Part shown: positions 18,488 to 27,482 of the stretch, piece by piece
Numbering within the stretch: position 1 is the stretch's first letter
Layout of the letters: the number at the start of each line of letters is the position of its first letter
Source of the DNA: Rhodobacter sp.
GTDB lineage: Bacteria > Pseudomonadota > Alphaproteobacteria > Rhodobacterales > Rhodobacteraceae
Reading direction: 5' to 3'
Length of the DNA: 36,187 bases
NCBI GenBank assembly: GCA_026708635.1
Contig: JAPOUP010000247.1
Location: 1 to 36,187, forward strand
Translations under genes and position numbers: made by a program
Notes under the pieces: model-generated
What the model was told of the DNA's origin: nothing
The model's input: only the letters and a program-made list of their open reading frames with translations
Database searches by the model: none

Positions 18488-20896
18488 TCAGGCCCGCAGA
18501 CGCCTGCCTTCGGGGTCAAAAGGCGGTTTGGACAGGATCGTGGCCGGGACGGATCCGCCTAGAATGGCCACGTTCACCCTGTCACCCGGTTTGGCCAATC
18601 CTGCCTTCACATAGCCAATCGCCAGCGATTTTTCGACATTATAGCCATAGGCCCCGCTGGTGATCTGGCCGGCGGGTGTGCCGTCCGGCAGGAACACCGG
18701 CTCACCACCCAGTGCGTCATTGTCCACGCCATGAACCTCCATCAGCACCATATTTTCGCGTGATTCCCGATCGGCAATGGCGGCATAGGCCTCTTTGTTC
18801 AGGAACTCCTTGTCCCTCTTCACAAGACCGGCCAAGCCCTGTTCCTGCGGCCAATATTCCGGGCTGTAATCACGCCCCCATGAGCCATAGCCCTTTTCCA
18901 GACGCAGGCTCATCAGTGCGCGGCTGCCAACTGGTCCGGCACCGATGGCTTTGCCCGCCTCGATCAAAGCAGCGTAAAGCGTGGCCTGATATTCGGTTGC
19001 GCAATGCAGCTCCCAACCCAGATCGCCGGTGAAGGATACACGCAGTGCCACCGCTTCGACCCCGGCAATTGTAATGCGTTTCGAGCGCATGAAGGGAAAA
19101 TCGGCGGTTTCAAACGAGGTCTCGGCCAGTCCCTGCAACAGGGCGCGCGACTGCGGTCCAGCCACGTTGAAACCACACATTGCCTCGGTCCGGCTTTGGA
19201 AGCCGGTGTCCTCGGGCAGCGGTACCTCGGCGAAGAAACGGCTATGGTAGCGTTCCGCCATGCCTGAACCGATGATCATGAATTCGTCCTCGGCCAGACG
19301 GGTCACGGTAAAGTCGCCGGCCAGACCGCCGCGCTTTCCGATCAGCGGGGTGAGGCAGGAGCGGCCCAAGGACTTTGGTGCCCTATTGGCAAAGATCGCG
19401 TTCAGCCAATCCTCGGCCCCCGCGCCCTTGACCTGATATTTAGCGAAGTTCGAGATGTCGATGATGCCTGCCACGTTGCGTAGCATCCGCGCCTCGCGGC
19501 CCACGCTGTACCACCAGGGCTGACGGGTAAAGCCCGCGCTGTCCGGCGTGTCGGCATCAAAAAACAGTGGGTGCTCCCAGCCATAGTTCAGGCCGAATTT
19601 CGCGCCCAGTCCCCTTTGCATCTCATAGATCGGGCGGGTGCGCACCGCGCGGCCCGCCTCACGCTCTTCGCCGGGAAAGTGGATCTTGAAGCGGTTGGCA
19701 TATTGGTCCTGAACCCGCGCCTTGGTGAACTCCTTACTGGCCCAATGACCGTAACGCGCCATGTCCCAGCCAAATATGTCGAGCCTGGGTTCGCCCTCGA
19801 CCAGCCATTCGGCCGCGTGCCGGCCCATGCCACCCGACTGGCTGAAGCCCGGGATAATGCCGCAGCAGCAGAAATAGCCCTTCAGCTCCGGCACCGGACC
19901 CATCAGCACCGAACTGTCCGGTGACCAGATCATCGGGCCGTTGATGACGCGTTTGATCCCGGCAGTGCCGACAACGGGAACACGGTCAATGGCGCGCAGC
20001 ATGTTGTCTTCGATCCGTTCCAGATCATCCGCGAAAAGCTCATGGCCAAAGCCCGACGGTGTGCCATCTTCGGCCCAGAGTTTCATGTCCATTTCATAGG
20101 CGCCGACCAGCAGACCGTTGCCCTCCTGGCGCAGGTAATATTCGCCATCTCGGTCAGCAACCGAAGGCAGGCGGCGGTCCATGCCTTCGATTTCCGAGAT
20201 CGCCTCGGTCACGAAATACTGGTGTTCCGTTGGAATGAGCGGCAGTTCGACCTCCGCCATCGCCGCCACTTCGCGTGCCCAGAGGCCGGCTGCGTTGATC
20301 ACCCAGGGGGTGCGGATGTCGCCCTTTTCGGTGCGCACGATCCAGATACCATCGGGCTGCCGCTCGGTACCGAGCACAGGCGTGAACCGCATGATTTCGG
20401 CCCCGCGCTGGCGCGCGCCCACGGCATAGGCATTGGTCACGCCCGAAGGATCCACGTTGCCGCCGTCGGGTTCGAACATGATGCAGCGGATACCGTCAAA
20501 ATTGACCAGCGGGTGCAGCCGCTCAGCCTCGTCCCGTGATACCTCGTGGAAATTCATCCCGTAGCGGTGCGCCCTGGCCGCCTGCAGGCGCAACTGTTGC
20601 TCGCGCGCTTCGGTCTGCGCCAAATACAGCGAGCCGGGCCGGAACACGCCGCAGCTCCGGCCGGTTTCGGCCTCAAGCTCGTTGTAGAGCGTCATCGTAT
20701 AGTGCTGAAGGCGCGAGATATTCGTGCTGTCATGCAGCCCGTGAATATTGGCCGCCGCGTGCCAGGTGGAGCCCGAAGTCAGTTCGTCCCGCTCCAACAG
20801 GATGACATCGGTCCATCCCAGTTTGGCGAGGTGATAGAGGATCGAGCATCCGATTACGCCGCCGCCGATTACGACGGCCTGAGCGTGCGTGCGCAT
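18488..20896 (-). CDS. Dimethylglycine dehydrogenase-like FAD- and folate-dependent oxidoreductase
   Basis: This 802-residue protein has the full dimethylglycine/sarcosine dehydrogenase architecture. An N-terminal FAD domain (VIGGGVIGCSILYHLAKLG, residues 9-27) is followed by the covalent-flavin histidine candidate His46 in TSGSTWHAAAN. A linker domain follows (about 385-440), then a C-terminal GcvT-like folate domain (about 445-800) with VSFTGDLGWELHC and LMSLRLEKGYGSWGRDY. In characterised members dimethylglycine is demethylated to sarcosine and the carbon is captured as methylene-THF. AAAGGA precedes the ATG, 36 nt after the methyltransferase gene. Position between a betaine oxygenase and an MttB-like gene supports dimethylglycine, but another N-methyl amine substrate is possible. 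Confidence 0.85.
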   Translation of the reverse strand: MRTHAQAVVIGGGVIGCSILYHLAKLGWTDVILLERDELTSGSTWHAAANIHGLHDSTNISRLQHYTMTLYNELEAETGRSCGVFRPGSLYLAQTEAREQQLRLQAARAHRYGMNFHEVSRDEAERLHPLVNFDGIRCIMFEPDGGNVDPSGVTNAYAVGARQRGAEIMRFTPVLGTERQPDGIWIVRTEKGDIRTPWVINAAGLWAREVAAMAEVELPLIPTEHQYFVTEAISEIEGMDRRLPSVADRDGEYYLRQEGNGLLVGAYEMDMKLWAEDGTPSGFGHELFADDLERIEDNMLRAIDRVPVVGTAGIKRVINGPMIWSPDSSVLMGPVPELKGYFCCCGIIPGFSQSGGMGRHAAEWLVEGEPRLDIFGWDMARYGHWASKEFTKARVQDQYANRFKIHFPGEEREAGRAVRTRPIYEMQRGLGAKFGLNYGWEHPLFFDADTPDSAGFTRQPWWYSVGREARMLRNVAGIIDISNFAKYQVKGAGAEDWLNAIFANRAPKSLGRSCLTPLIGKRGGLAGDFTVTRLAEDEFMIIGSGMAERYHSRFFAEVPLPEDTGFQSRTEAMCGFNVAGPQSRALLQGLAETSFETADFPFMRSKRITIAGVEAVALRVSFTGDLGWELHCATEYQATLYAALIEAGKAIGAGPVGSRALMSLRLEKGYGSWGRDYSPEYWPQEQGLAGLVKRDKEFLNKEAYAAIADRESRENMVLMEVHGVDNDALGGEPVFLPDGTPAGQITSGAYGYNVEKSLAIGYVKAGLAKPGDRVNVAILGGSVPATILSKPPFDPEGRRLRA

Positions 20897-20932
20897 TGGA
20901 TTTTCCTTTCAGGCAGGTGCCGCGGCGGGGTC

Positions 20933-22486
20933 TTATGGCTCCCCCGCTCCAATTTCTTCTTTGCGGTGAGCGATGTAGGTTTCCAGTTCTTCGGCAATGG
21001 CCGGATCCAGCACTGGCTCCCGGTATTCCCCGAGCGCACGTTGCCAGAGTTCAGTCGCCCGGGTCAGGGCATCCTTGGCCCCCGCGGCCTCCCATGCGCC
21101 GTGACCGGTCCAATCCGAGAGGATTGGTTTGTAAAACGCGGTTTCATAGCGTTCCAATGTGTGGGAGGTGCCGAAGAAATGGCCCCCGGTTGGCACATCG
21201 GCGATTGCGTCAAAGCCCAGCTCGCCTTCTGAGAAGTCGATCGGCTTGAGCAGCTCCATCATGTTCTGGATGATCTCGACATCGAGGATCAGCTTTTCGT
21301 AGGAGGCGGTCAATCCCCCCTCAAGCCAGCCGGCCGCGTGATAGACCATATTGGCGCCACCCATGACCGCGCCCCAAGTCGCCATCGAGGTTTCATAGGC
21401 CGCCTGCAAATCCACCGCGTTCGACGCGTTGGCATTCGAGGTGCGATAGGGAATCCTGTAGCGTCGCGCGAGCTGTCCCGCGATCAGGTTCGCCTTGGTG
21501 TTTTCTGGCGTGCCGAAAGCCGGCGCACCGGATTTCATATCCACATTCGAGGTAAACGCTCCATACATGACCGGGGCCCCGGGGCTCACCAGCTGGGTCA
21601 GCGCGATGCCAAACAGGGCTTCGGCGTTTTGCTGTGTCAGAGCGGCCGGCAGGCTGACCGGGGTCATCGCGCCCATCAGGGTAAAGGGGGTCACGGAAAC
21701 GGGCTGGCCGTGAAGGGCCATGGCGATCAGCCCTTCCGCCATTTCTCCATCCAGAAGACGCGGCGAGTTAACGGAGATGATGGTGATGATCCCGGGATCC
21801 GTCTCCATTTCCTCGGGAGAGATGCCGCGCGCGATGGCCATCATATTGATACCATCCATCGCTCTACCCTTGCCGATGGCGGTGCAATGAAAGGACAGAT
21901 CGCTGAGGCGCAGATTGGCGCGATAAGTATCCAGATGGCGGTTATTGGCCGGCAATTCCATTGGTGCGGTGACTTGGTTTCCGATGATATTGATCGCGTT
22001 GAAATGATGCGCGAGGCGTATGAAATTCTCGTAGTCCGCGAGGTTGCCCGAGCGCCGCCCGGTTATGCAGTCATGTACATTGGGAGGCCCCGCCACCAGT
22101 CCGAACGCCACGTTTCGCCCGCCGATGGTCAACTTTTTCGCGGGATTGCGTCCGGTCAGGGTAAAGGTCTCGGGGACCGTGCGGAGCGCCTCATCGATCA
22201 CTTCCGCGTCAATTCGGATCGTATCTTCACCGCGGTCAACCTTGGCGCCCGCCGCTTCGAATATGTCCATGACGCGCGCGCTCATCACGCGGATACCCAG
22301 CTCCGACAGAATCTTTAGCGAGGTGTTGTGGATCGCTTCGATCTGCTCTCGGGTCGCCAACTCCATCGGCGCATAAGGGTTATGGAGGTTTTGCCACGAT
22401 AGCTGCGAAATGGGGGCCGAGCCCCGGCCTGCCCGGCCTCGACGACCACCGCTCCGGCGTTCGCGTGTTTTATCTACGTTACTCAT
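20933..22486 (-). CDS. MttB-like (trimethylamine/glycine betaine methyltransferase superfamily) protein without pyrrolysine
   Basis: This 517-residue protein is of the MttB superfamily (COG5598). Visible features are a basic N-terminal extension (RERRSGGRRGRAGRG), NPYAPMELATREQIEAIHNT, VAFGLVAGPPNVHDCITGRR, SPGAPVMYGAFTSNVDMKSG and SNANASNAVDLQAAYETSMA. Archaeal MttB reads through an amber codon for pyrrolysine. Here no in-frame TAG interrupts the gene, so it is a non-pyrrolysine member like glycine betaine methyltransferase MtgB. Those enzymes transfer a methyl group to a corrinoid protein, but no corrinoid-protein or MtvA/MtgA gene is visible in the window. It is first in a four-gene operon with dimethylglycine and betaine oxidation genes. 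Confidence 0.82.
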   Translation of the reverse strand: MSNVDKTRERRSGGRRGRAGRGSAPISQLSWQNLHNPYAPMELATREQIEAIHNTSLKILSELGIRVMSARVMDIFEAAGAKVDRGEDTIRIDAEVIDEALRTVPETFTLTGRNPAKKLTIGGRNVAFGLVAGPPNVHDCITGRRSGNLADYENFIRLAHHFNAINIIGNQVTAPMELPANNRHLDTYRANLRLSDLSFHCTAIGKGRAMDGINMMAIARGISPEEMETDPGIITIISVNSPRLLDGEMAEGLIAMALHGQPVSVTPFTLMGAMTPVSLPAALTQQNAEALFGIALTQLVSPGAPVMYGAFTSNVDMKSGAPAFGTPENTKANLIAGQLARRYRIPYRTSNANASNAVDLQAAYETSMATWGAVMGGANMVYHAAGWLEGGLTASYEKLILDVEIIQNMMELLKPIDFSEGELGFDAIADVPTGGHFFGTSHTLERYETAFYKPILSDWTGHGAWEAAGAKDALTRATELWQRALGEYREPVLDPAIAEELETYIAHRKEEIGAGEP

Positions 22487-22578
22487 CTTTTCGCTCTGTG
22501 CGCAGGGCCCCGTTCACATGTGTCCGCGACTGACGAAACTACGCGATTGGCGCGACGGGGCATTGCACAATTCGGACA

Positions 22579-22597
22579 TCTGATTTCATAAATCAGA
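22579..22597. promoter_or_regulatory. Palindrome over the stop codon of the GbdR-like gene
   Basis: TCTGATTT (22579-22586), CAT, AAATCAGA (22590-22597) is a perfect 8-bp inverted repeat. It covers the stop codon of the regulator gene and lies about 95 nt before the methyltransferase start. It could be an operator for the betaine operon or a weak terminator; no U-run follows. Confidence 0.4.
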
Positions 22598-23588
22598 CAT
22601 AGCGTGTCACAATTTTTCGGCGCGTCTGCGACGGGCTCTCGCCGAACTGCGCTTTGTAGCTACGGCTAAAATGGCCAAGGCTGGAAAAGCCACAGATCTC
22701 GGCGATCACCTCTAGCGGCTCGGTAGAGGACAGCACCATCCCCCGCGCTGCCCGCAGCCGCAGTTCCAGATAAAACCGTGAGGGTTGGGTCTGGACTCCA
22801 CCACTGAACAATCGCGCCAGTTGCCGTTTCGACAAATCGACCTGCTCGGCGATCCAGGAAAGTGGTTTGGGATTACCCAGGTGCGCCTGCATCAGTTCGA
22901 TTGCCTTTAACAGGCGCGGATCATTGACGCGGAACCGCCACTGGGCGTCCTGGCGTTGCATCTGAGTGGGCGGGCGAATCTGACCATGCAGAAACTGTTC
23001 GGCCACGTCATTCGCCAAAGTCGCTCCATGCACCTTGGTGATCAGCGCCAGCATCAGATCCATCGCGGCCGCCCCGCCGGCAGATGTCAGCACGTCGCGG
23101 TCCCAACAGTAGATTTCCCTGGAGGCATTCACATGGGGAAACGCCGTTTCCAGCGCTCGTTCGGTTTCCCAGTGGATGGTCACCCGGTGGTTGCCGAGCA
23201 CCCCGGCCCGCGCGAGTAGCAAGGTGCCGCTGCTGACCGCGCCGATCATTCGCCCCGTCGAGCGCAGCCGGCGCAACCGTGAGAACAGGGTCGCATTCCC
23301 ATAGTTTTCGGGGAGAAAACTGGCAACCAATATGGTCAGATCAGCGGTGGGAGCATCCGCAAACCCGTAGTGTGTCGCAATTTCAATCCCGCTGCTGGAG
23401 GCGGCATGCCCGACCCGTTCGCTAACCAGAGTCCAGTTAAACAGCGGGACTCCGGCCAAGCGATTGGCCGCCCGCAAGGGCTCGATGGCGGACGTCAGGG
23501 CCATCATCGAAAACCCGTCGATCAAGATGAACTGTATATCCATGGTGGGGTGGGAACCGGTGCGGCGCCCTTGCGGCTCTTGGCCCAT
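22593..23588 (-). CDS. GlxA-family AraC-type regulator, GbdR-like
   Basis: This 331-residue regulator has a DJ-1/PfpI-like N-terminal domain (about 17-200; FILIDGFSMMALTSAIEPLR, VSSGTLLLARAGVLG, SAGGAAAMDLMLALI) and an AraC HTH domain (about 230-325). The HTH contains LSWIAEQVDLSKRQLARLF and LEVIAEICGFSSLGHFSRSY. In Pseudomonas the homologous GbdR senses glycine betaine or dimethylglycine and activates gbcAB, dgcAB and sox genes. Here the gene lies directly upstream of the methyltransferase-dehydrogenase-oxygenase operon on the same strand, 106 nt away. The start at 23588 has AGGGG 6 nt upstream; a second ATG at 23543 is possible and would fit the family length equally well. Confidence 0.85.
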   Translation of the reverse strand: MGQEPQGRRTGSHPTMDIQFILIDGFSMMALTSAIEPLRAANRLAGVPLFNWTLVSERVGHAASSSGIEIATHYGFADAPTADLTILVASFLPENYGNATLFSRLRRLRSTGRMIGAVSSGTLLLARAGVLGNHRVTIHWETERALETAFPHVNASREIYCWDRDVLTSAGGAAAMDLMLALITKVHGATLANDVAEQFLHGQIRPPTQMQRQDAQWRFRVNDPRLLKAIELMQAHLGNPKPLSWIAEQVDLSKRQLARLFSGGVQTQPSRFYLELRLRAARGMVLSSTEPLEVIAEICGFSSLGHFSRSYKAQFGESPSQTRRKIVTRYV

Positions 23589-23681
23589 ATAATACCCCTA
23601 TATTCATGGTTTTTCCCGAAGCGCTTTGTTGACTACAATAATTGAATCGCTTGCGTAAGTTCCCCAGGTTCTGGATCTGAA

Positions 23682-24584
23682 ATGCCACGTAAAATCCCTC
23701 CTTTCGCATCGATACGCGCCTTCGAGGCTTTGGCGCGACTCGGACGGCAAAGTGATGCGGCACGGGAACTGAACATCACGACCTCGGCCATTAGCCATCA
23801 AATCCGGGCGTTGGAGGCTTATCTGGGAGCGGCGCTCTTTCAGCGCGACGCCGCTCGACATGTACAGCTGACCGAAGAGGGCCGAACGGTCTTGGTCGGC
23901 GTGTCACGCGCACTGGACGGTCTCGATGAGGCCTTTTCCCACTATACCCGCCCAAACCAAGACCAGGTTTTGTCTATACATATGTATCAATCGCTGGCCA
24001 ATTTGTGGTTTATTCCCCGATTGGCCAAACTGCGTGCGGCCTTGCCTCACTTCAGGGTCAGGATCATCACCGAGCCGGAAGAGATTTCCTTGAGCGGCAG
24101 CGATGTCGACCTAGCCATTGTCTTTGCGGATACGCCACCGCAAGAAGAGCGCTGTGTAAAATTGTTTGACGAGTTGATTGAGCCGGTTTGCGCACCTGAT
24201 TACTACAACGCACAAGAGCGACCTCCAAAAACCGCTGATATGCGCTTTGAGCCTTTGATCCACAGTCGCCATTACTGGGAGGAATGGTCCCGCTGGTTCG
24301 ATCATGCAGGTTTAGCCGAGATAGAATGGTGCCCCGTGATAGAAACGGACAACCGCTCCAACGCGCTGCAGGCCGCGTCTAATGGTGTGGGCTGGGCTAT
24401 GGACCGTCGCCCCTTCGGCGAAGAGTTGCGACAGAACGGTCATCTCATCGCCCCGTTTGATCTCCCCGTGCATACCGGCAACGCCTATTATCTGGTGACA
24501 TCATATCGCTCGGAAGGTTCTACCAATGTTATCCAGTTCCGTAATTGGATCGTTCGGTTATGCCAAAAGGAATTCAGCGAATGA
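23682..24584 (+). CDS. LysR-type transcriptional regulator, GcvA-like
   Basis: This 300-residue LysR regulator has an N-terminal winged HTH (IRAFEALARLGRQSDAAREL and ITTSAISHQIRALEAYLGA, about 10-50) followed by a periplasmic-binding-protein-like effector domain (about 93-295). The start MPRKIPPFASIRAFEALARL is the form seen in GcvA-type members, some of which control glycine and betaine metabolism. It is divergent from the GbdR-like gene across a 93-nt gap, so it may regulate that gene and itself. It converges with a second LysR gene. Targets and effector are inference. Confidence 0.87.
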   Translation: MPRKIPPFASIRAFEALARLGRQSDAARELNITTSAISHQIRALEAYLGAALFQRDAARHVQLTEEGRTVLVGVSRALDGLDEAFSHYTRPNQDQVLSIHMYQSLANLWFIPRLAKLRAALPHFRVRIITEPEEISLSGSDVDLAIVFADTPPQEERCVKLFDELIEPVCAPDYYNAQERPPKTADMRFEPLIHSRHYWEEWSRWFDHAGLAEIEWCPVIETDNRSNALQAASNGVGWAMDRRPFGEELRQNGHLIAPFDLPVHTGNAYYLVTSYRSEGSTNVIQFRNWIVRLCQKEFSE

Positions 24585-24611
24585 TTTTTCCTTCACACAT
24601 TCAGTTAGACC

Positions 24612-25514
24612 CTAGTGCCGCTTCTCCGTCCGCAGATGGGTGAGTAGCCATTTGCGTATCCTTTCAATCCGCACAACGCCAACCTTGGCCTCGGGTGTCA
24701 GCAGAAAATAAGCGCTATTGGTTATCGCCTCATATGGATGTACCTTGACCAAACTGCCCTGACGCAATTCGGAGCGCACCAGAATTTCGGGAATGATCGC
24801 GATGCCATGACCGTTTCGGGTGGCGTCGATCAGCATGTCAAACTGACTAAACATCGGGCCGATGATCCTGCGCGACAGTCGTAGGCCTTGCTCATTGAAC
24901 CAGATCTGCCAGGACTGCGGACGGGTGGAGTGTTGCAGAATGCGATGTTCCAGCAGACTGTCCTGGTCTCGCAAGGGCTCGGGAAACTGATTGGGTGATC
25001 CTACCACGACGAGTGTTTCCGACATCAGGTGATCGGCGCGATAGCCGGACCAACGACCGTCGCCCTGGGCGATGGCTAGATCCACCAAGCTCGGATCAAT
25101 TTCGGAGTTTTGCAAATAGGTGACAAGATTCAGCAGATGCCTGATCCTGTCTGCCTCGGGACCCATGATCAGCGGCATTAACCAACGACTGCCCAGCGTA
25201 GGGTAAACCCCGATATTCAACGTGCCTTCGGCGCTGTTATGGGATTTAGTTTTGAGAATGGCGAGTTCCAGATTCTCCAGAAGCGGCGACAATTCCGCCA
25301 ACAGGCTTTTGCCCGCGGCAGTCAGTTTGACCCGCTGTTTTGACCGGGTGAACAAGGATTGGCCGACAAAAGCCTCAAGTTGCTGAATCTGGCGACTGAC
25401 CGCGCTTTGTGTGATGTTCATGGTTTCCGCCGCACGCACGAACCCTTCGGCTTTCGCGGCCGCCTCAAAACACAGCAAAGCCGTGATCGATGGGATACGC
25501 CTGCGCATCGGCAC
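24612..25514 (-). CDS. LysR-type transcriptional regulator
   Basis: This 300-residue LysR regulator has an N-terminal HTH with FVRAAETMNITQSAVSRQI and a substrate-binding domain from about residue 95. It differs clearly from the neighbouring LysR protein, so the pair is not a recent duplication. The GTG at 25514 has GGAG 5 nt upstream; an ATG two codons later (25508) has AAGG 5 nt upstream, so the start is ambiguous. It converges with the first LysR gene, separated by 27 nt without an evident terminator. Upstream, 190 nt away, lies a divergent DUF1127-like gene. No target can be named. Confidence 0.87.
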   Translation of the reverse strand: MPMRRRIPSITALLCFEAAAKAEGFVRAAETMNITQSAVSRQIQQLEAFVGQSLFTRSKQRVKLTAAGKSLLAELSPLLENLELAILKTKSHNSAEGTLNIGVYPTLGSRWLMPLIMGPEADRIRHLLNLVTYLQNSEIDPSLVDLAIAQGDGRWSGYRADHLMSETLVVVGSPNQFPEPLRDQDSLLEHRILQHSTRPQSWQIWFNEQGLRLSRRIIGPMFSQFDMLIDATRNGHGIAIIPEILVRSELRQGSLVKVHPYEAITNSAYFLLTPEAKVGVVRIERIRKWLLTHLRTEKRH

Positions 25515-25704
25515 CTTGTCTCCTAAAGCTGTGAACGCTGAACATATTGCAAAATGCTCATCATGTTATGCGGTTATTCTACTTTTTTCCGCAAAAAATC
25601 GGCGTAATGGAGCGAAAAGCTGAATAGCGGGCTAAAATCCCCTCGTTCAGACCAGCGCCTAAAATGGACTTCGGATGTCACTCAAGTAAACAGGAATGAT
25701 AGCC

Positions 25705-25908
25705 ATGCACGCGAAACAGATCACTTCCGGGCTGTACCTGCCTTTCGTAGACAGCGTCCTCCAGGTCGCGCAACTTGCAAAACGCGCCGTGGATCCAGTT
25801 ATCGGCATCATTGCCCACGAATGGACCATGCATATTTTGGATGACCTAAGCGATGAAGAGCTCAAGGACATTGGCTTGAACCGCCGTGATCTGCCAGCAA
25901 AGTTCTAG
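25705..25908 (+). CDS. Small DUF1127-like protein
   Basis: This 67-residue protein ends in HILDDLSDEELKDIGLNRRD, the hallmark of DUF1127 (YjiS-like) proteins, in which LxxLxDxxLxDIGLxRxDI is common. The N-terminal 40 residues (LYLPFVDSVLQVAQLAKRAV) are unlike the short arginine-rich forms. DUF1127 proteins are linked to RNA turnover and phosphate or C/N metabolism in alphaproteobacteria. I prefer the ATG at 25705, because AGGA at 25692-25695 lies 9 nt before it; the ATG at 25696 immediately follows AGGA. It stands alone, followed by a hairpin. Confidence 0.72.
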   Translation: MHAKQITSGLYLPFVDSVLQVAQLAKRAVDPVIGIIAHEWTMHILDDLSDEELKDIGLNRRDLPAKF

Positions 25909-25924
25909 ATGCTTCCGTCGTGCC

Positions 25925-25952
25925 TTCCGCCATGCTCCAGGGCATGGCGGAA
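25925..25952 (+). terminator. Perfect hairpin after the DUF1127-like gene
   Basis: TTCCGCCATGC (25925-25935), loop TCCAGG, GCATGGCGGAA (25942-25952): an 11-bp perfect stem 16 nt after the stop codon. No T-run follows. The 5' arm can also pair in a longer outer stem: CGTGCCTTCCGCC (25919-25931) with GGCGGGAAGGCACG (25958-25971), with one bulged G. The two folds are mutually exclusive. It may be a terminator or the trace of a mobile element end. Confidence 0.5.
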
Positions 25953-26341
25953 CGAGCGGCGGGAAGGCACGGGGCCGCGCCCCTAGGGCGCTTCAGAGCG
26001 GGAACGTTTTTCGGCTGGGTCACGAAGGGGAATTGGGAGGACCCGTTTTGACGGTTTCCGCGGTCATACCAAGCCAAATATGCACTCACGGATAGGAACC
26101 ACGGATTTCAAAGTGCGCCGGGAATCGCCGTCAAGTGCGTGAGATTTACCATAAGGTTTTGCAGGGCATGCCCGCCTGCGGGCGCGGCGGGAAAACGGCG
26201 TCGCCGAGGCGGACCGCGCCGCATACATAGCCCGTATGACAGGAGCCGTCGGATCCACTGGCGGTCGATTTCTTGCCTGCGGCGACGGCGAGGTTACACG
26301 GCCCGGCCGGACGGGAAGCGACCTACCCCAAGCCCGATGGG
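25953..26341. other. Intergenic stretch without recognisable content
   Basis: This G+C-rich DNA lies between the DUF1127-like gene and the end of the sugar locus. Short open frames on both strands have no family features. I see no RNA gene and no insertion sequence motif. Confidence 0.45.
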
Positions 26342-27475
26342 CTATCGGAACATCGGCGGCCGAGCGTCCATCCAGGTACCATGCATCTTCGCGGAGGCGA
26401 CCGTCGCATGCACCGCGGCCATGGACCTGAGGCCGTCGACCGCGGTTGGCAAAGCTTCGCGAGTGTCGCCACGGATCGTGGCCGCCAGATCCATGTAGAT
26501 GTTGGCGACAGCCAACGGAAATCCCTCGGGATGCGCGATGGCGACACGGCTCAGACCCACCACCTCACCGGACAGTCCCGCCTCGCCCTTCTCCATGATC
26601 TGCGTCCGCCCCCCCAGCGGTGTCCACATCACCTGGTTGGGCTGTTCGGAGGCCCACCTGAAACCGCCTCCCTCGCCAAACACCTGGATATCCAGCCCGT
26701 GCTGCCGACCGACCGCGACGGACGATGTCCAGAGACGGCCCACGACACCTCCCGCCGTACGGTAACAGACCATTGCCTCGTCCTCGAGCTCCCTGGACGG
26801 GATGCAGGAGGCGAAATCCGCGGACAGCGTTTCCACATCGTCGTCGGTGACGAAATTCGCCAGATGCAACGCATGGATTCCACAGTCAGCCATCTGTCCG
26901 GACGCTCCCGCCAGAGCCGGATCGTAGCGCCAGCGCACCCTGGGATTGCCGACGTCCCCGCCATCCGCGTGATGACCGTGACTGAAGTTCGCGACAACAA
27001 GCCGGATGGCCCCCAGATCCCCGCGGCGCACCATCGCCCTCATCTCCCGCACCATCGGATAGGCGGAATAACAGTAGTTCACGGCACAGGTTCGGCCACA
27101 CCGTTCGGCGACCCGGACAACTTCCTCGCCCTCCTCCACGGTCATCGTCATCGGCTTTTCGCACAGAACGTGAAATCCGGCCTCAAGGAACGCTTTGGTG
27201 ATCTCGAAATGGGTGGAATTTGGCGTTGCCACGGTAACCAGGTCGACGCGGTCGGCGCGGTTGCGCTCACCCCCAAGCATTTCCTGCCAGGTTCCGTAAG
27301 CCCGCTCCTCATCCACGCCAAGTTCGATAGCGTATGAGCGGCCCTCATCGGGCCTGTGATCCAGCGCCCCCGCGACCAACGCGAAATTACCGTCCGCCTG
27401 CGCCCCGATTCGGTGAACGGAACCGATCTGGCTTCCCCTCCCACCACCTATCAAGCCCCAGTTGAGCCTTTTCAT
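26342..27475 (-). CDS. Gfo/Idh/MocA family oxidoreductase (sugar or inositol dehydrogenase)
   Basis: This 377-residue NAD(P)-dependent dehydrogenase has an N-terminal Rossmann fold with NWGLIGGGRGSQIGSVHR, the catalytic-lysine motif HVLCEKPMTMTVEEGEE (the EKP Lys is family-typical) and a C-terminal alpha/beta domain with MADCGIHALHLANFV. I chose the ATG at 27475 (MKRLNWGL), with GAGG 6 nt upstream; it leaves a 7-nt gap after the TIM-barrel gene. The earlier start at 27493 would overlap that gene. It is last in a three-gene minus-strand operon with another Gfo/Idh gene, opposite iolC-iolB-aldolase. It probably oxidises an inositol or sugar, but the exact substrate is not readable. Confidence 0.87.
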   Translation of the reverse strand: MKRLNWGLIGGGRGSQIGSVHRIGAQADGNFALVAGALDHRPDEGRSYAIELGVDEERAYGTWQEMLGGERNRADRVDLVTVATPNSTHFEITKAFLEAGFHVLCEKPMTMTVEEGEEVVRVAERCGRTCAVNYCYSAYPMVREMRAMVRRGDLGAIRLVVANFSHGHHADGGDVGNPRVRWRYDPALAGASGQMADCGIHALHLANFVTDDDVETLSADFASCIPSRELEDEAMVCYRTAGGVVGRLWTSSVAVGRQHGLDIQVFGEGGGFRWASEQPNQVMWTPLGGRTQIMEKGEAGLSGEVVGLSRVAIAHPEGFPLAVANIYMDLAATIRGDTREALPTAVDGLRSMAAVHATVASAKMHGTWMDARPPMFR

Positions 27476-27482
27476 GCGGACC

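Noticed and set aside
20933-22486. Pyrrolysine (amber read-through) in the MttB-like gene
   Set aside because: The frame is open from start to stop with no in-frame TAG, so no pyrrolysine is needed.
23682-25514. Two LysR genes as a tandem duplication
   Set aside because: Their sequences differ clearly and they are convergent; they are independent family members.
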